Made by a program: the position numbers and the translations under genes. This document shows, in pieces, positions 1 through 8,862 of a DNA stretch of 64,000 bases; positions within the stretch are counted from its first letter, which is position 1; the number at the start of each line of letters is the position of its first letter. Source of the DNA: Bacteroidales bacterium (GTDB lineage Bacteria > Bacteroidota > Bacteroidia > Bacteroidales > F082); contig JAKSMV010000010.1 of NCBI GenBank assembly GCA_024400425.1, forward strand, positions 28,401 through 92,400, in the 5' to 3' direction. The notes under the pieces were generated by a model, which saw only the letters and a program-made list of their open reading frames with translations, ran no database searches and was not told the DNA's origin.

Positions 1-1
1 G

Positions 2-1432
2 AAAAGAGGTACTGCTTTCGTCAATTTGAAGCGTCCTGCCCTACTCGATGACGGCATTGTTCGCCTCAACGAAGATGAAATCTCTCGATTGGTAAAGGTG
101 TTTGAGGAAGACCGGGAGTTTTATCGCTTCACAAAGTTCGTTCCTGCATCGGGTGCTGCCTCACGTATGTTCAAGAACCTCTTCTCGTTCATGGAAGATG
201 GCCAAGAAAACGACTTCACAGACAAGTTTTTCAATGGTTTGCAGCACTTTGCCTTTTACGACGACCTCAACGGAAAGGTAAAGCAGCGCTTCGGTTGCGA
301 CCTCAACGAGATGATGAGCAACAACCGCAAAGTGGAAATCGTGAACACCTTGCTCACCGAAGCGGGTTTAGCCTACGGCAAGTTGCCCAAGGCCTTGCTG
401 AAATTCCACCATTACGATGGCTACGACCGTCTTGCTTTGGAAGAGCACCTCGTGGAAGCAGCGCACTATGCCACTGATAGCGACGACTGTGCATGGCTGC
501 ATTTCACCGTATCGCCCGAGCATGAGCAGATGTTCAAAGACACTGTAAATCAACTGAAAGGCAAATACGAGCAAGAGTATGGCATCAAGTATGAAATCAC
601 CTATTCATGCCAGAAGCCTTCCACCGACACCGTCGCCATCGACGCCAACGGCGACCTGTTCCGCGAAAGCGACGGTAGCATCTTGTTCCGTCCTGGCGGA
701 CATGGCGCCCTCATCGAAAACCTCAACGACCTCGAAGAGGAAATCGTCTTCATCAAGAACATCGACAATATCGTTGCCGAACCCAAGTCAGAAGCCACCA
801 TCCTTTACAAAAAGGCTTTGGCAGGCATGTTGATTCAGCTTCAGCAAAAGACCTTCGAATACTTAGAGATGCTCGACGACGGTTGCCTCAACGACACCGA
901 AATCAACGAAATCGTCGCCTTCGCAAAAGACAAGCTGATGATTGACATCCCCGATTTCGTGATGGACTACAATGAAATTGAGAAAGTAGATTTCCTCTAT
1001 AACAAGCTTAATCGCCCGATGCGCGTTTGCGGCATGGTGAAAAACGAAGGCGAACCTGGAGGTGGCCCATTCTGGATCAGCAATCTGGACGACGAAATTT
1101 CGCTCCAAATCATCGAGTCGTCGCAAATCAACCACAGCGACACGCAGCAAGAAGCCATCTTCAAGGCATCGTCACACTTCAACCCTGTCGATTTGGTGTG
1201 CGGCTGCTGGAACTACAAGGGCGAAGCCTTCAACCTCACCGATTTCGTTGACCCGAGCACGGGATTCGTCTCAAGCAAGTCGAAAGACGGCAAGGAACTG
1301 AAAGCCTTGGAGTTGCCAGGCTTATGGAACGGCGCCATGGCCGACTGGATTACCGTCTTCGTCGAAGTGCCCATCGAGACCTTCAACCCAGTGAAGACCG
1401 TGAACGACCTATTGAAGCCGATGCACCAATAA
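2..1432 (+). CDS. DUF4301 family protein (5' partial)
   Basis: The frame is open to the left edge (residues KRGTAFVNLKRPALLDDG are readable), so the gene starts outside the window; a TTG at 26 is only an internal codon. The motif KFVPASGAASRMFKNLFSF and the block FRPGGHGALIENLNDL are typical of the DUF4301 family, which is widespread in Bacteroidales and has no established function. A nucleotidyltransferase-like role has been suggested by the GxG-rich N-terminus, but nothing here proves it. About 477 residues are visible of a family usually slightly over 500. It converges with the transporter on the other strand, with 14 bases between the stops. Confidence 0.85.
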   Translation, partial: KRGTAFVNLKRPALLDDGIVRLNEDEISRLVKVFEEDREFYRFTKFVPASGAASRMFKNLFSFMEDGQENDFTDKFFNGLQHFAFYDDLNGKVKQRFGCDLNEMMSNNRKVEIVNTLLTEAGLAYGKLPKALLKFHHYDGYDRLALEEHLVEAAHYATDSDDCAWLHFTVSPEHEQMFKDTVNQLKGKYEQEYGIKYEITYSCQKPSTDTVAIDANGDLFRESDGSILFRPGGHGALIENLNDLEEEIVFIKNIDNIVAEPKSEATILYKKALAGMLIQLQQKTFEYLEMLDDGCLNDTEINEIVAFAKDKLMIDIPDFVMDYNEIEKVDFLYNKLNRPMRVCGMVKNEGEPGGGPFWISNLDDEISLQIIESSQINHSDTQQEAIFKASSHFNPVDLVCGCWNYKGEAFNLTDFVDPSTGFVSSKSKDGKELKALELPGLWNGAMADWITVFVEVPIETFNPVKTVNDLLKPMHQ

Positions 1433-1446
1433 GCGGTTCAGTTCAA

Positions 1447-2643
1447 TTAAGCAGCCAGCAAGACAAGCAGTTGCGCGCTAAAGATGCGCAAGAACATCGT
1501 CAAAGGATAGACAGTGGCATAACCCGTGTTAGGCAGTTTGCAACCTTCGGGAGCTACCGTATTGGCGAAAGCCAAAGTCGGCGGGTCGGTGGTGGCACCG
1601 CCTATGACGCCCATCAAGGTGTAGTAATTCACATGCAATACAAGGCGGGCAAAGATGGCAACGATAAGTTCAGGCACCATGGTGATGATGACGCCATAGA
1701 GCACCCACATGTAACCACCTTCGGCAATAGTCTGCACGAAGCTGCCGCCTGCACTCAAACCCACAGCGGCGAGGAAAAGGGCGATACCTACTTCACGCAA
1801 CATCCAAATGCCATGACTGTCGGTGAAATCAGTGCCGAACCAGTTTTTCTTCACACCTAACCAGCTCACCAACAAAGCTATCACCAAAGGACCGCCAGCC
1901 AAGCCCAACTTGACGGGAGCCGACATGCCGACAGGAACGGGAATAGAGCCAAGGATGACACCCAATGCGATGATGACGAAAATCGGTATCAGGTTCACCT
2001 TATGACGCAACGAGGTAGGAGTAGCTTGTTTTTCAGTCTGAACAGGAGCGCCTTCCTCCAATATCGGTTCGTCTTTCAGATTGATGCGGCAGATAGGACG
2101 CAGCAAAAGGCAGGTGACGATAAGTCCGACAACGCCCAACGGATAAGCCACAGCATAACCGCTGGCAATGGTATCAGCCGTGCCCAAACCCAACTCGGTG
2201 ATGGTCTGTTGGGCAGCCGACATACCCGGTGTGTTGGTGATAGCACCCGTATAGACACCCGCCATCACAGCCAGCGATTCACCGCTTATCTTACTGATAA
2301 TAATAGTAGTTATCACGCCCAAAGCAACGATGGCAACCGCCAGGAGATTGAGTTTCAGTCCACCTTTCTTGAACGATTTGAAGAAGCCTGGACCTACTTG
2401 GATACCCACAGCGGTAACGAAGAGAATCAAGCCAAACTCCTTGATGACATGAATCATGTCGTGGTTCAAATCGACACCCAAGGCACTCACCAAGATACCC
2501 ACAAAGAGCACCCATGTGATGCCTAACGAAACACCCTTGACTTTGATACGGCCCAAAAGAAGGCCTGCGAAAATAGCAAATGATAGATAAAGCACGGTAG
2601 GCCCGACGCCCGAACCGCAAAAAAGACTTGTAAACCAATTCAT
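1447..2643 (-). CDS. YidE/AspT-type membrane transporter lacking RCK_C domains
   Basis: Polytopic membrane protein of 398 residues with two copies of the AspT/YidE/YbjL duplication domain. The first copy contains GVYTGAITNTPGMSAAQQ, the second GVIGGATTDPPTLAFAN; this repeated G-x-x-T-(D/N)-(T/P)-P signature is diagnostic. Family members usually carry two cytoplasmic TrkA-C (RCK_C) domains between the halves and are about 550 residues long. Here the halves are joined only by a short linker around DEPILEEGAPVQTEKQ. Its ATG overlaps the stop of the upstream transketolase-LOG gene by 4 bases (ATGA), so the two are translationally coupled. Substrate unknown; the operon suggests a sugar-phosphate, nucleoside or organic-acid related solute. 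Confidence 0.85.
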   Translation of the reverse strand: MNWFTSLFCGSGVGPTVLYLSFAIFAGLLLGRIKVKGVSLGITWVLFVGILVSALGVDLNHDMIHVIKEFGLILFVTAVGIQVGPGFFKSFKKGGLKLNLLAVAIVALGVITTIIISKISGESLAVMAGVYTGAITNTPGMSAAQQTITELGLGTADTIASGYAVAYPLGVVGLIVTCLLLRPICRINLKDEPILEEGAPVQTEKQATPTSLRHKVNLIPIFVIIALGVILGSIPVPVGMSAPVKLGLAGGPLVIALLVSWLGVKKNWFGTDFTDSHGIWMLREVGIALFLAAVGLSAGGSFVQTIAEGGYMWVLYGVIITMVPELIVAIFARLVLHVNYYTLMGVIGGATTDPPTLAFANTVAPEGCKLPNTGYATVYPLTMFLRIFSAQLLVLLAA

Positions 2644-4526
2644 ATATTTTGTTCTTTAAATCTCACCAAAGCTTCGATGATTTCGTCGTTATCATCGGAA
2701 ATGGTGAGAATCATGTTCTTGTAAATGCCACGGTCGCTAAAATCCTTGAGCATGGAATAAGCCGGTATGTGATTGGTAAAGTAATCCTTGCCCATGAAAA
2801 TCATCGGGCTGGCGTAACCCACACTCTCATAGTGGTTTTGGGCGGCATCTTGGAAGATTTCCTGCATGGTTCCGGCACTGCCGGGCGTATAGATGATACC
2901 CCCCTTGGCAACGGTGACGACACCATCTTCGCGGATGCTGTTGTCGAAATATTTGGCAATGTCGGTAGCAAAAGGAGCCGTTGGCTCGTGGCCATAATAC
3001 CAAGTCGGGATGGCCAAGCTACGATATTCGGTCTGCAACGGGAAGCGTTCCATCACCTCGAACGAACGGCGCAGCCAACCCTCGTCTCGGAAGGTTGGCG
3101 AAGGGCTCAGCATTCCAATCGCTTCATCCACTTCGGCCTCACTCCTTCCCGCCATCCATGCGCCCAGATGCGTGGCTTCCATCGCGCCCGGACCACCACC
3201 AGTCACCATCAGACGGCCCATTTCGGTCAGTTTCTTGCTCAGCAACACAATCTGACGATAGCCTGGGTCATCGCGGCGTTTGGCATGGCCGCCCATGATG
3301 CCGATGACCATCTTTTCGTCATACGTATCCAAGAGACGATACATGCAACGCGTGATGAAATGGTCGTGCAAGGAACGCGCCAAGGTTTCACGGACATCCT
3401 TGCCTCGTTGCTTGCCATAACTGATGTAATGCTTATATACACGCGTATCGAAACATGTCTCGAAAGTGCTTTCATCGTGGTAATCATAACCAGCATACAG
3501 CTCTTTAAAGGAGTAGAGTTTGCGTGGATAAGTCGGGAAAGGCTTGTCCATCTGGGGAATGAACAGACTCAAATCGGACCGTGCTTCTTCCAAAGCCATA
3601 CGATTCACGATACCAGCCGCATCAAGGTGATATTTGTGGAACAAAGCCGATGCCTGCCCCGACTCGCCGAAATGGTCGTCCATGCCGATGCGCACCACAC
3701 GAATCGGGTGATGCTCGGCCAAGAACTCGGCCACGGCACTACCCAGACCACCTGCAATCTGATGTTCTTCGACGGTGAAAATCATTCGGGTCTCAGTTGC
3801 CGCCTTCAGCAGAACATCGCCATCCAAAGGCTTGATAGTATGCATATTGATAACCCTAATGGAAAGACCCATCGTTTCCAGCATATCGGCGGCTTTCAAG
3901 GCTTCCCACACCTCGTGGCCCGTGGCAACAATGGTAATGTGACGGCCTTCGCGCACCACCTGAGCCTTACCGATTTCAAAGTCCTGATTCTCATCGGTGA
4001 AATCCGGCACGGCTTCACGGCCAAAACGGATATAAACCGGTCCATCGAGTTCGTTGATGGCTTTTTGCACCGCAATTTTGGTCTGCGTGGCATCGCAAGG
4101 CGATATCACGGTCATGTTGGGCAATACGCGCATCGTGGCGATGTCTTCCAAAGCCTGATGCGTTGCGCCATCGGGACCCACCGACACGCCAGCATGAGCA
4201 CCGCCAATGACGACATGCACATTGTTGTAACATACCGAAATACGGATTTGGTCGTTGGCACGATGCGCTGCAAAAACACCGTATGTGCTGAACACCGGAA
4301 CCTTGCCACTCAAGGCCAGACCCGCAGCCGTTGCCACGCAATCCTGTTCGGCGATGCCCATCGAGAAAAAACGCTCGGGGAACGCCTCTGCAAAAAGATT
4401 CATGCCAACCGATGCGGTGATGTCAGCACCAAGTCCGACGACATTAGGATTGGCCTGAGCTGCCGCCAAAACACCTTCGCCAAAACCCGTTTTGGTGGGT
4501 TTGTTACCTTTATTAATATAGTTCAT
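2640..4526 (-). CDS. Transketolase C-terminal subunit fused to LOG-family phosphoribohydrolase domain
   Basis: A 628-residue fusion. Residues 1-310 are the C-terminal half of transketolase (pyrimidine-binding and C domains): FSMGIAEQDCVATAAGLALSG at 54-74, and FTVEEHQIAGGLGSAVAEF at 250-268. Residues about 335-628 are a LOG/lysine-decarboxylase-like Rossmann domain of the larger type, with MVIGIMGGHAKRR (406-418), GGGPGAME (443-450) and a variant PGSAGTMQE (548-556) for the usual PGGxGTxxE. The linker carries the PRKLYSFKELYAGYD block seen at the N-terminus of stand-alone proteins of this LOG class. LOG enzymes hydrolyse the N-glycosidic bond of nucleoside 5'-monophosphates to give base and ribose 5-phosphate, which is a transketolase substrate. 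Its start lies inside the transketolase N gene (14-base overlap). Confidence 0.9.
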   Translation of the reverse strand: MNYINKGNKPTKTGFGEGVLAAAQANPNVVGLGADITASVGMNLFAEAFPERFFSMGIAEQDCVATAAGLALSGKVPVFSTYGVFAAHRANDQIRISVCYNNVHVVIGGAHAGVSVGPDGATHQALEDIATMRVLPNMTVISPCDATQTKIAVQKAINELDGPVYIRFGREAVPDFTDENQDFEIGKAQVVREGRHITIVATGHEVWEALKAADMLETMGLSIRVINMHTIKPLDGDVLLKAATETRMIFTVEEHQIAGGLGSAVAEFLAEHHPIRVVRIGMDDHFGESGQASALFHKYHLDAAGIVNRMALEEARSDLSLFIPQMDKPFPTYPRKLYSFKELYAGYDYHDESTFETCFDTRVYKHYISYGKQRGKDVRETLARSLHDHFITRCMYRLLDTYDEKMVIGIMGGHAKRRDDPGYRQIVLLSKKLTEMGRLMVTGGGPGAMEATHLGAWMAGRSEAEVDEAIGMLSPSPTFRDEGWLRRSFEVMERFPLQTEYRSLAIPTWYYGHEPTAPFATDIAKYFDNSIREDGVVTVAKGGIIYTPGSAGTMQEIFQDAAQNHYESVGYASPMIFMGKDYFTNHIPAYSMLKDFSDRGIYKNMILTISDDNDEIIEALVRFKEQNI

Positions 4527-5325
4527 CGATAAATTCTCCCAATTGTTCTTTTGTCGGCACCTTACCGTGCCACTTGTTGTTGTCTTCGATGGATTTCACA
4601 CCTTTGCCCATCACGGTATCGGCAATGATGACCGTCGGTTTGCCTTGCATTTTGTCGGCCATATCCAAAGCCATCTTGATTTGGCTAAAGTCGTGACCAT
4701 CAATTTCGATGGCGTTCCAGCCGAAAGCCAACCATTTGTCTTTCAGTGGGTCGATGGCCATAACTTGCTCCGTTCCGCCGTCAATCTGGAGGCGGTTTCT
4801 GTCGATGATGGCGCAAAGGTTATCCACCTTTTGATGTGCCGCTGCCATCGCCGACTCCCACACGCTTCCCTCCTGCTGCTCGCCATCGCCCATGATGCAG
4901 AACACGCGGTTTGGATTGCCATCCATCTTGGCTGCCAGAGCCATGCCCAAAGCTACGCCCAGACCTTGTCCTAAAGAACCCGAACAAGACTCCAAACCAG
5001 GCAGTTGGAACTCATAACTCGGGTGGCCTTGCAGACGGCTTCCCATTTTGCGCAAGGTCATCATTTCCGCTTCCGGGAAATAACCCGCAGCCGCCAAAGT
5101 GGCATACAAGACCGGTGCCGTATGTCCGATGGAAAGAATCACTTTGTCGCGGCCTTCCCATTTTGGATTGTCTGGATTGTGACACAAGTGATTGAAATAC
5201 AATACCGTGAAAATATCCACCAAATCCATTGAACCACCCGTATGACCCGAACCTGCCTCCGCCAAGGAAGTCAGAATCAGTTCGCGGATGTGAGTGGCTT
5301 TCTGTTTCAGTTCGTCGTTTGTCAT
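4513..5325 (-). CDS. Transketolase, N-terminal subunit
   Basis: 270 residues, the usual size of the thiamine-diphosphate-binding half of a split transketolase. Visible motifs are SGHTGGSMDLVDIFTVLYF near the N-terminus and the ThDP/Mg2+ motif GDGEQQEGSVWESAMAAA ending in IIDRN. With the downstream C-terminal subunit it forms the active enzyme of the non-oxidative pentose phosphate pathway, moving two-carbon units between ketose and aldose phosphates. First gene of a three-gene minus-strand operon (transketolase N, transketolase C-LOG, transporter) with overlapping reading frames throughout. A TAnnTTTG promoter lies about 20 bases upstream of the ATG. Confidence 0.93.
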   Translation of the reverse strand: MTNDELKQKATHIRELILTSLAEAGSGHTGGSMDLVDIFTVLYFNHLCHNPDNPKWEGRDKVILSIGHTAPVLYATLAAAGYFPEAEMMTLRKMGSRLQGHPSYEFQLPGLESCSGSLGQGLGVALGMALAAKMDGNPNRVFCIMGDGEQQEGSVWESAMAAAHQKVDNLCAIIDRNRLQIDGGTEQVMAIDPLKDKWLAFGWNAIEIDGHDFSQIKMALDMADKMQGKPTVIIADTVMGKGVKSIEDNNKWHGKVPTKEQLGEFIDELY

Positions 5326-5345
5326 GATGATACATAAATAAATTG

Positions 5346-5353
5346 CAAAAATA
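5346..5353 (-). promoter_or_regulatory. -7 element of the transketolase operon
   Basis: TATTTTTG on the minus strand, about 20 bases upstream of the transketolase ATG. It matches the Bacteroidetes sigma-ABfr -7 consensus TAnnTTTG. Confidence 0.6.
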
Positions 5354-5388
5354 ATCTTTTACTTCATTCATCATCCATTCCTTTTTCA

Positions 5389-5396
5389 TATATTTG
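5389..5396 (+). promoter_or_regulatory. -7 element of the BspA-like gene
   Basis: TATATTTG, 22 bases upstream of the ATG at 5419. Transcribed divergently from the transketolase operon, whose -7 element lies only 35 bases away. Confidence 0.6.
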
Positions 5397-5418
5397 CAAA
5401 CAACAAAATCATTGTACA

Positions 5419-7377
5419 ATGAAAAGAGTCTTATTATTCGTCTTGTTATTGGCAATTTGTACCTTTCATGCTTTAGCCTACGATTTTACAGCTACATGTC
5501 CTAGTGGCCAAACACTCTACTATACCATTCGCGATGCTAGCCAACACGCCATCGCCTTAGTAGCACCCAATGACGAGCACTATCCCCCTTATCAAGGTTA
5601 CACCAGTCCCCAAGGAGCCATCGAGCTTTCCGCGACTGTAGAACATGAAGGCACAACCTACACCCTTGTCGAGATAGGTCCCTATGCCCTCGGCTATCTT
5701 AGCTCCGATGTCCATGGCGACATCGTCATCCCCAACACAGTGACCCTCATCGGCAAGCAGGCCTTCTCACACAGCTATTTCGATGGCACCATCACCATCG
5801 GCGACCACGTCGTCACTATCAGAAGCTCAGCCTTCAATAGTACATTCTGTCACGGATCGGTAGTTCTGCCATCCAGCGTTAGGACAATAGAAAAATATGC
5901 CTTTTCCGAAAATGAGTACCTTGATGGCGAACTCATCCTTAACGAAGGGCTGGAAAGCATCGGCGAGCGTGCCTTCTTCAGATGCCCGTCGTTTCAAGGT
6001 CCATTGCGACTTCCAAGCACACTCACCTACCTTGACGATTTCTGTTTTGCCTACTGTTCAGGCTTCACGGGCGAACTTGTCATCCCCGAAGGAATAGAAA
6101 CTATTCCCGACTATGCTTTTAGCCATTGTTCCGGTATAGAGAGCCTTTCTTTTCGCGGCAATATATCCCGAATCAATTCGAGGGCCTTTGAGTACTGTTC
6201 GGGGCTTTCAGGTACCTTGAACTTACCGTCGACTATAACCTACACAGGCGCCCATGCCTTTTCCTATTGTTCCGGTTTCACCCACCTCATCCTACCCGAT
6301 ACATTCTACAGTTTTAACTCAGGGTGCTTTAGGGGCTGTACTGGACTCTCCGGCGACATCGTCATTCCACAAGGCACAACCAGCATACCTAACGAAACCT
6401 TTGCCGGATGCATAAACATCGAACATGTACAGTTTCCACAATCCTTAACTGTCATTGGAAGCGATGCCTTTGCCGGATGCACTAGTTTGAGCGACTTGCA
6501 ACTTCCCAATGGTCTAAAAACCATCAAAAGCGATGCTTTTGATGGTTGCATCAGTCTGGAAGGCGAACTGATTCTGCCTGAGAGCCTCACTTCTATTGAT
6601 GATAGAGCATTCTTCGACTGTGCAGGACTTACCGGCACGCTCATCATTCCAGACAAGGTCCAAAAGGTTGGCTTTTACGCCTTCGAAGGTTGTTCAAACC
6701 TAGGTCCCGAAGCTATCATAGGGTCCTCGGTATTAGAACTTGGCCAAAGATGTTTCTACGACACAGGCATCACACATCTAACCTTCCGCAGTACAACGCC
6801 ACCCTATGCCAACTACGGTATGGGGCTAGATTCTGCCGACTGCACTGTTCCCTGCGGAACAGTTTCGGAATACATAAACCGATTCGGCGACCATTTCACG
6901 GATTACGAAGAGGGCATGGTCTTCCGCTATAACGTCGTCAGCAACGACCTTACCCTTGGCAATGTTGCTATTGTGGAAACACCCGTTTGCGACAATAATG
7001 CCCACCTTGTTGCCATCGCCAATCCCTTGCCAGAGAAGGTTTTCAGTCACTGGACCGTTAACGGCAACATGGCCGGGAACGACACCATCTTGAGCATCAC
7101 TGTGGAACGCGACTGTGAAGTCATGGCTCATTTCCTTGGAGGCGCAGGTATGGAAGAAGCAGCCATCCAAATTGAAATCCATCCAACCATCACCAGCAAC
7201 ATCATTAGGGTGAACGCCGACCACCTGCTATACCTTGAAATATACGACCTCAATGGACGCTGCGTCGCTCATTCTGAGGAAAGTCAAATTGACCTCAGCA
7301 ACCTTTCTTCGGGATGCTACATTGCCCGAGCACGGCTGAAGGAAGGTGAGGCAATACGCAAAGTCATCAAGATGTAA
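5419..7377 (+). CDS. BspA-like leucine-rich repeat surface protein with T9SS sorting domain
   Basis: 652 residues. A signal peptide (MKRVLLFVLLLAICTFHALA) leads to about 15 tandem LRR_5 (Treponema/BspA type) repeats from about residue 55 to 440. Each has the pattern GxxxIPxxVxxIxxxAFxxCxxL, e.g. ELVIPEGIETIPDYAFSHC. Next comes an InlB-like beta domain with KVFSHWTVNG (about 500-575). The C-terminus (LYLEIYDLNGRCVAHSEES ... CYIARARLKEGEAIRKVIKM) is a type A Por-secretion/T9SS sorting signal. The protein is therefore expected to cross the outer membrane by the type IX system and remain surface-bound or be released. BspA-like LRR proteins are associated with adhesion to host matrix or other bacteria; that role here is inference. 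A remnant of a second such gene lies at 35923-36090. Confidence 0.92.
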   Translation: MKRVLLFVLLLAICTFHALAYDFTATCPSGQTLYYTIRDASQHAIALVAPNDEHYPPYQGYTSPQGAIELSATVEHEGTTYTLVEIGPYALGYLSSDVHGDIVIPNTVTLIGKQAFSHSYFDGTITIGDHVVTIRSSAFNSTFCHGSVVLPSSVRTIEKYAFSENEYLDGELILNEGLESIGERAFFRCPSFQGPLRLPSTLTYLDDFCFAYCSGFTGELVIPEGIETIPDYAFSHCSGIESLSFRGNISRINSRAFEYCSGLSGTLNLPSTITYTGAHAFSYCSGFTHLILPDTFYSFNSGCFRGCTGLSGDIVIPQGTTSIPNETFAGCINIEHVQFPQSLTVIGSDAFAGCTSLSDLQLPNGLKTIKSDAFDGCISLEGELILPESLTSIDDRAFFDCAGLTGTLIIPDKVQKVGFYAFEGCSNLGPEAIIGSSVLELGQRCFYDTGITHLTFRSTTPPYANYGMGLDSADCTVPCGTVSEYINRFGDHFTDYEEGMVFRYNVVSNDLTLGNVAIVETPVCDNNAHLVAIANPLPEKVFSHWTVNGNMAGNDTILSITVERDCEVMAHFLGGAGMEEAAIQIEIHPTITSNIIRVNADHLLYLEIYDLNGRCVAHSEESQIDLSNLSSGCYIARARLKEGEAIRKVIKM

Positions 7378-7388
7378 ATGATTATGGT

Positions 7389-7898
7389 TTAAATCAACCC
7401 TACCAAATCCTTGACAACGTAGAAGATGCACACGCAGCCATAGACTATTTTGACGAAGGTGCCAGCCATGAAACCGATGAACGAGCCGAAGGCCGAGCGC
7501 CAAGCCAATTTGTCAGGCGTCTTGTTGATCTTTTCGCCGATATAGGCTCCGAAAAACGGTCCCGCCAACACTACTATGAAGCCGACGGGGAAAAACAGCG
7601 TTATCAAAAGGCCTAAAATCAAGCCGATGGTGCTGCCGCGCACACCCGCTTTGCTGCCGCCGAATTTCTTCGTTCCCCAGACGGGAACGACATAATCGAG
7701 CGTAAAGACAATGGCACCGATAACGCCCATAATCACAAGAAACTTAGTGGAATAATCAATGCCTTCAACAAACGACAAAGCCAGCAGGCCGAGGAAACTG
7801 ATAGGCGTTCCGGCAATGCCCGGGACGACAGCGCCCACTATGCCTATCAACACCAACAAAATGGCTACTATAATTAATATGATTGACATTCCGCTCAT
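7389..7898 (-). CDS. DUF456 family small membrane protein
   Basis: 169 residues with the glycine-rich hydrophobic pattern of DUF456: LVLIGIVGAVVPGIAGTPISF at the N-terminus, LDYVVPVWGTKKFGGSKAG in the middle, and a second membrane block GLILGLLITLFFPVGFIVVL. The frame is open further upstream to 8180, but that part is antisense to the next gene and contains its promoter. The ATG at 7898 (MSGMSIILI) starts the conserved region. Function unknown; the family is probably structural or transport-related in the inner membrane. Convergent with the BspA-like gene. Confidence 0.8.
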   Translation of the reverse strand: MSGMSIILIIVAILLVLIGIVGAVVPGIAGTPISFLGLLALSFVEGIDYSTKFLVIMGVIGAIVFTLDYVVPVWGTKKFGGSKAGVRGSTIGLILGLLITLFFPVGFIVVLAGPFFGAYIGEKINKTPDKLAWRSAFGSFIGFMAGTFVKIVYGCVCIFYVVKDLVGLI

Positions 7899-7974
7899 GT
7901 TAGGCCTTTGAATTATTATTTCGAGCAAAATTACACATTTTTTCAAATTCCGTTGGCTTTTACCTTTCTTTTTG

Positions 7975-7982
7975 TAATTTTG
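7975..7982 (+). promoter_or_regulatory. Promoter (-7 element) of the PorV/FadL-like gene
   Basis: TAATTTTG 22 bases upstream of the ATG at 8005, with a TTGG 22 bases before it that can serve as the -33 element. Confidence 0.6.
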
Positions 7983-8004
7983 TGGAATCAAACACATTGG
8001 ATTC

Positions 8005-8832
8005 ATGAAAAGACTATACCTTCTTCTTATTGTATTGTCGTTTGGCAGTAGCGTCTTTGCCCACGACGTCATCAGTCCGATAGGTGGTCGAGCCGCGGCC
8101 ATGGGCGGCTGCTCGGTGGCCTCGAAAGGACTCTGGGGCATACAGAACAACCCAGCAGGACTAGCCGGATTGGAGCACATCAGCCTGGGTCTCTACTACG
8201 AAAACTGGTGGATGCTGCCCGAAACTGCCTACAAATGCGGTGCTTTCGCCTTGCCCGTCAACCATTTCGGTACTTTGGGACTGAGCTTCAACCAATTTGG
8301 AAGCAGCAAATACTCAGAGAACAAATTCGGGCTAGCCTACGCCAAAGCCTTCGGACAATACCTGCAAATCGGCTTGCAACTCGACTACCTATCCATCAAA
8401 GCGACCGACAACTACGACAAACTCAGTGCCGTGACCTTCGAACTTGGCATACAGTCGCAAGTCAGCGAAAAACTCACCCTTGGCACCTACATCTTCAACC
8501 CCATCGACATCACGCTGAAGGAGACCATCAACCACGAGAAGCTGCCCATCGTCTTCCGCTTTGGCGCTTCATACCTGTTCACGAAAGGCTTCACCGGACA
8601 ATGCGAATTGGAGCGGAACACCACGTGCGACGGCCTCACCATCAGAGGCGGACTGGAATATGAAGCCCTAAAGAATTTCTACCTTCGCGCCGGACTGCAA
8701 GCCAATCCAGGCATCTTGAGCTTCGGACTGGGCTACGAAATCAGCATCGTGCAAATCAACGTGGCAGCGCAACTGCACCAACAACTTGGCAACACCATTC
8801 AAGTGGGGATGATCTTTAGTTTTGGAAAGTAA
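8005..8832 (+). CDS. PorV/FadL-like outer-membrane beta-barrel protein
   Basis: 275 residues with a signal peptide (MKRLYLLLIVLSFGSSVFA). The mature start DVISPIGGRAAAMGGCSVA ... WGIQNNPAGLAG is the characteristic N-terminal plug segment of PorV/PorQ-like (FadL superfamily) barrels in Bacteroidetes. Alternating amphipathic strands follow, ending in an aromatic-poor VGMIFSFGK terminus. Expected in the outer membrane; members include T9SS components, but this short version is not clearly PorV itself. It probably pairs with the helix-hairpin-helix barrel gene at 9971, from which it is separated by the nuclease gene. Confidence 0.7.
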   Translation: MKRLYLLLIVLSFGSSVFAHDVISPIGGRAAAMGGCSVASKGLWGIQNNPAGLAGLEHISLGLYYENWWMLPETAYKCGAFALPVNHFGTLGLSFNQFGSSKYSENKFGLAYAKAFGQYLQIGLQLDYLSIKATDNYDKLSAVTFELGIQSQVSEKLTLGTYIFNPIDITLKETINHEKLPIVFRFGASYLFTKGFTGQCELERNTTCDGLTIRGGLEYEALKNFYLRAGLQANPGILSFGLGYEISIVQINVAAQLHQQLGNTIQVGMIFSFGK

Positions 8833-8862
8833 ATTCACGAATTCACATATTCAAAAATCATT

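Noticed and set aside
1324..1860. 178-codon plus-strand ORF overlapping the end of the DUF4301 gene
   Set aside because: It runs antisense through the transporter gene and starts in another frame of DUF4301; no motif.
2649..4532. 627-codon ORF on the plus strand opposite the transketolase-LOG gene
   Set aside because: It is the antisense shadow of a gene with clear domain motifs; its translation is rich in His/Arg and matches no family.
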